Shown here piece after piece: positions 10,090 through 11,132 of a DNA stretch of 11,132 nucleotides; within the stretch, counting starts at the first letter, position 1; the number at the start of each line of letters is the position of its first letter. The position numbers and the translations under genes are program-made. The notes beneath the pieces are model-generated. The model was given only the letters and a program-made list of their open reading frames with translations, did not search any database and had not been told where the DNA came from. Origin of the DNA: Acidobacteriota bacterium (lineage in GTDB: Bacteria > Acidobacteriota > Thermoanaerobaculia > UBA5066); contig JAEUQS010000739.1 of NCBI GenBank assembly GCA_016789625.1, positions 1 through 11,132 on the forward strand, read 5' to 3'.

Positions 10090-11132
10090 TTACCGGAAGT
10101 AGCCGGAGACGTCGAGGATGACGTCGGCGCTGCTCGTACCGAACAGACGCACCGTCGCCCTTCCATGAGAGGCTGGGTCGAGACCGAGAAGCAACCACGA
10201 AGCCCTGGTACTCCCTCGACCGAACGACGTCGAACGCGCGCCGCTCGACTCACGGCCCTCGGGGTGCACCTCGACCCATCCTGCCCCTGTGGACCTGGTC
10301 ACCGTCACGTTCAAGGACACTCCCGTGGCGCCGTCCGGAATGCCGCAGCGGCCGGTGAGCTGGAAGTCGCGCGGGAACGACGACTGAACCGGAGGCCCGT
10401 CCTCGACGTTCCGCGTGTCGGCAACCCGGCAGGGCTCGAGCGTGTAGAACATCTCGCCGTCCCCGGAAAGGTCGGCCCTCCAGAGCTCGCGTCCATGGAT
10501 CGGCTCTGTCGCCGAGAAGAGGAGCATCGACCCCACCCTCGCGAAGTGATCGGGGCTCGAGCCCTGCGGCCCGGGAGCGACGTCTCCGAGCATCCGGGTG
10601 CCCATCCGCGTCCCGTCGCTGAACCAGGGCTCCCCGGCGTTGGACGATTCGCCCGACGCCGAGAACGCCACGCCGCCGGGCACGGCCGTGACGTTGGCGA
10701 CCGCCACGGCCTCCAGGAGGAGCTCTTCCCGGGAGGTTTCGTCTATGGCCCAGAGCGCCACCTTCGAACCGTATTGGTACGCCGTGAAGAAGACCTTCCC
10801 GTCACTCAGGACGGGGTCTCGCACATTGAATGGAAACGGACCCGAGAATTTCTTGACGACCTTCGTTCCCACGGAGGTGCCGTCCGATTTCCAGAGAGCG
10901 ACCGGCTCGGGCAGCACCGGCTGGTCGAGGAAGTACACCTCTCCATTCGACGAGCCCGCGAGCATCTGAACGCGCGCCGGGCCTCCCGGGACCGGAACGG
11001 TTCCGGCCGCCGTCCCATCGGTTCTCCAGAGCGCGAACTCCGGGGCGGGACCCCGGAAAAGAGCGATGCTTCCCGCGGCCACCGGAACCGAAGTGATTCC
11101 GGCCTCGACACCGGGAGCGACGTCTGCAACCA
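10090..11132 (-). CDS. ELWxxDGT-repeat surface protein, N-terminally cut by window edge
   Basis: About 347 C-terminal residues are visible. The frame is open to base 11132 (the edge codons read VADVAPGVEAGITSVPVAAG), so the GTG at 11082 is not the real start. The first 215 or so residues hold ELWxxDGTxxGT repeats of the kind that form beta-propellers in large secreted proteins: ALWRTDGTAAGT, ALWKSDGTSVGT, a decayed ALWAIDETSREE, EPWFSDGTRMGT, and ELWRADLSGDGE, separated by DVAPGPQGS-type turns. The last roughly 115 residues are a separate beta domain with EPCRVADTR, GRCGIPDGATGVSLNVTVTR, ADVILDVSGYFR and two cysteines likely to form a disulfide; this module ends many secreted acidobacterial and actinobacterial proteins. 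No sorting tag follows. The protein is probably exported and may bind surfaces or ligands. It lies 44 bp upstream of the AraC-type gene on the same strand. Confidence 0.88.
   Translation of the reverse strand, partial: VADVAPGVEAGITSVPVAAGSIALFRGPAPEFALWRTDGTAAGTVPVPGGPARVQMLAGSSNGEVYFLDQPVLPEPVALWKSDGTSVGTKVVKKFSGPFPFNVRDPVLSDGKVFFTAYQYGSKVALWAIDETSREELLLEAVAVANVTAVPGGVAFSASGESSNAGEPWFSDGTRMGTRMLGDVAPGPQGSSPDHFARVGSMLLFSATEPIHGRELWRADLSGDGEMFYTLEPCRVADTRNVEDGPPVQSSFPRDFQLTGRCGIPDGATGVSLNVTVTRSTGAGWVEVHPEGRESSGARSTSFGRGSTRASWLLLGLDPASHGRATVRLFGTSSADVILDVSGYFR

Noticed and set aside
10046..10198. N-terminal extension of the AraC-type protein to the start at 10198
   Set aside because: The 51 extra residues are basic and unlike the family, and would overlap the end of the upstream same-strand gene; ATG 10045 begins the conserved domain and follows a -10-like element.

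Overview
This is a high-GC (by eye about two thirds G+C), densely coding stretch of bacterial chromosome. The gene families present point to an Acidobacteriota-like (for example Thermoanaerobaculia-type) or similar Gram-negative soil/sediment bacterium: a giant two-propeller/Y_Y_Y hybrid histidine kinase, an ELWxxDGT-repeat surface protein with a C-terminal DTR/CGIP/DVxGYF domain, a DUF1579 periplasmic protein, and start codons lying just after TAnnnT-type -10 hexamers. This taxonomic guess is inference; no rRNA or marker gene is present. I see no tRNA, rRNA, CRISPR array, insertion sequence or phage gene.

Layout, left to right. (1) 2-2377 (+): C-terminal part of a large secreted protein with an FnIII-like domain, possibly the tail of a gluzincin-type metallopeptidase. 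(2) 2401-6342 (+): a complete 1313-residue membrane hybrid histidine kinase with signal peptide, 14 propeller repeats, Y_Y_Y domain, one TM, HisKA, HATPase and receiver. (3) 6335-6991 (+): a COQ7-like ferritin-fold diiron protein whose GTG start overlaps the kinase stop by 8 bp and has its own -10-like element. (4) 7016-7384 (-): a small four-TM DoxX-like membrane protein, convergent with gene 3. (5) 7530-7919 (+): a small secreted protein of unknown family, divergent from DoxX across a 145-bp region that carries two CGTACG palindromes one helical turn apart. (6) 7956-8594 (+): a secreted DUF1579 protein, followed by a strong hairpin. (7) 8749-9264 (+): a secreted SnoaL/DUF4440 NTF2-like protein. 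(8) 9173-10045 (-): an AraC-type regulator whose 3' end overlaps gene 7 tail to tail by 92 bp. (9) 10090-11132 (-): the C-terminal part of an ELWxxDGT-repeat protein, cut by the window edge.

Functional reading: the kinase should sense an extracytoplasmic ligand and signal through its own receiver; no dedicated response regulator adjoins it, so its output is unknown. The rest is largely cell-envelope or exported proteins plus one one-component regulator. I do not see a clear new defence, mobile or biosynthetic system. The points most worth a second look are the kinase/diiron-protein coupling, the operator-like repeats at 7418-7474, the recurring short-leader or leaderless promoter motif, and the 92-bp antisense gene overlap. 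The longest gene-free stretch is the 154 bp at 8595-8748; no gap exceeds 300 bp.
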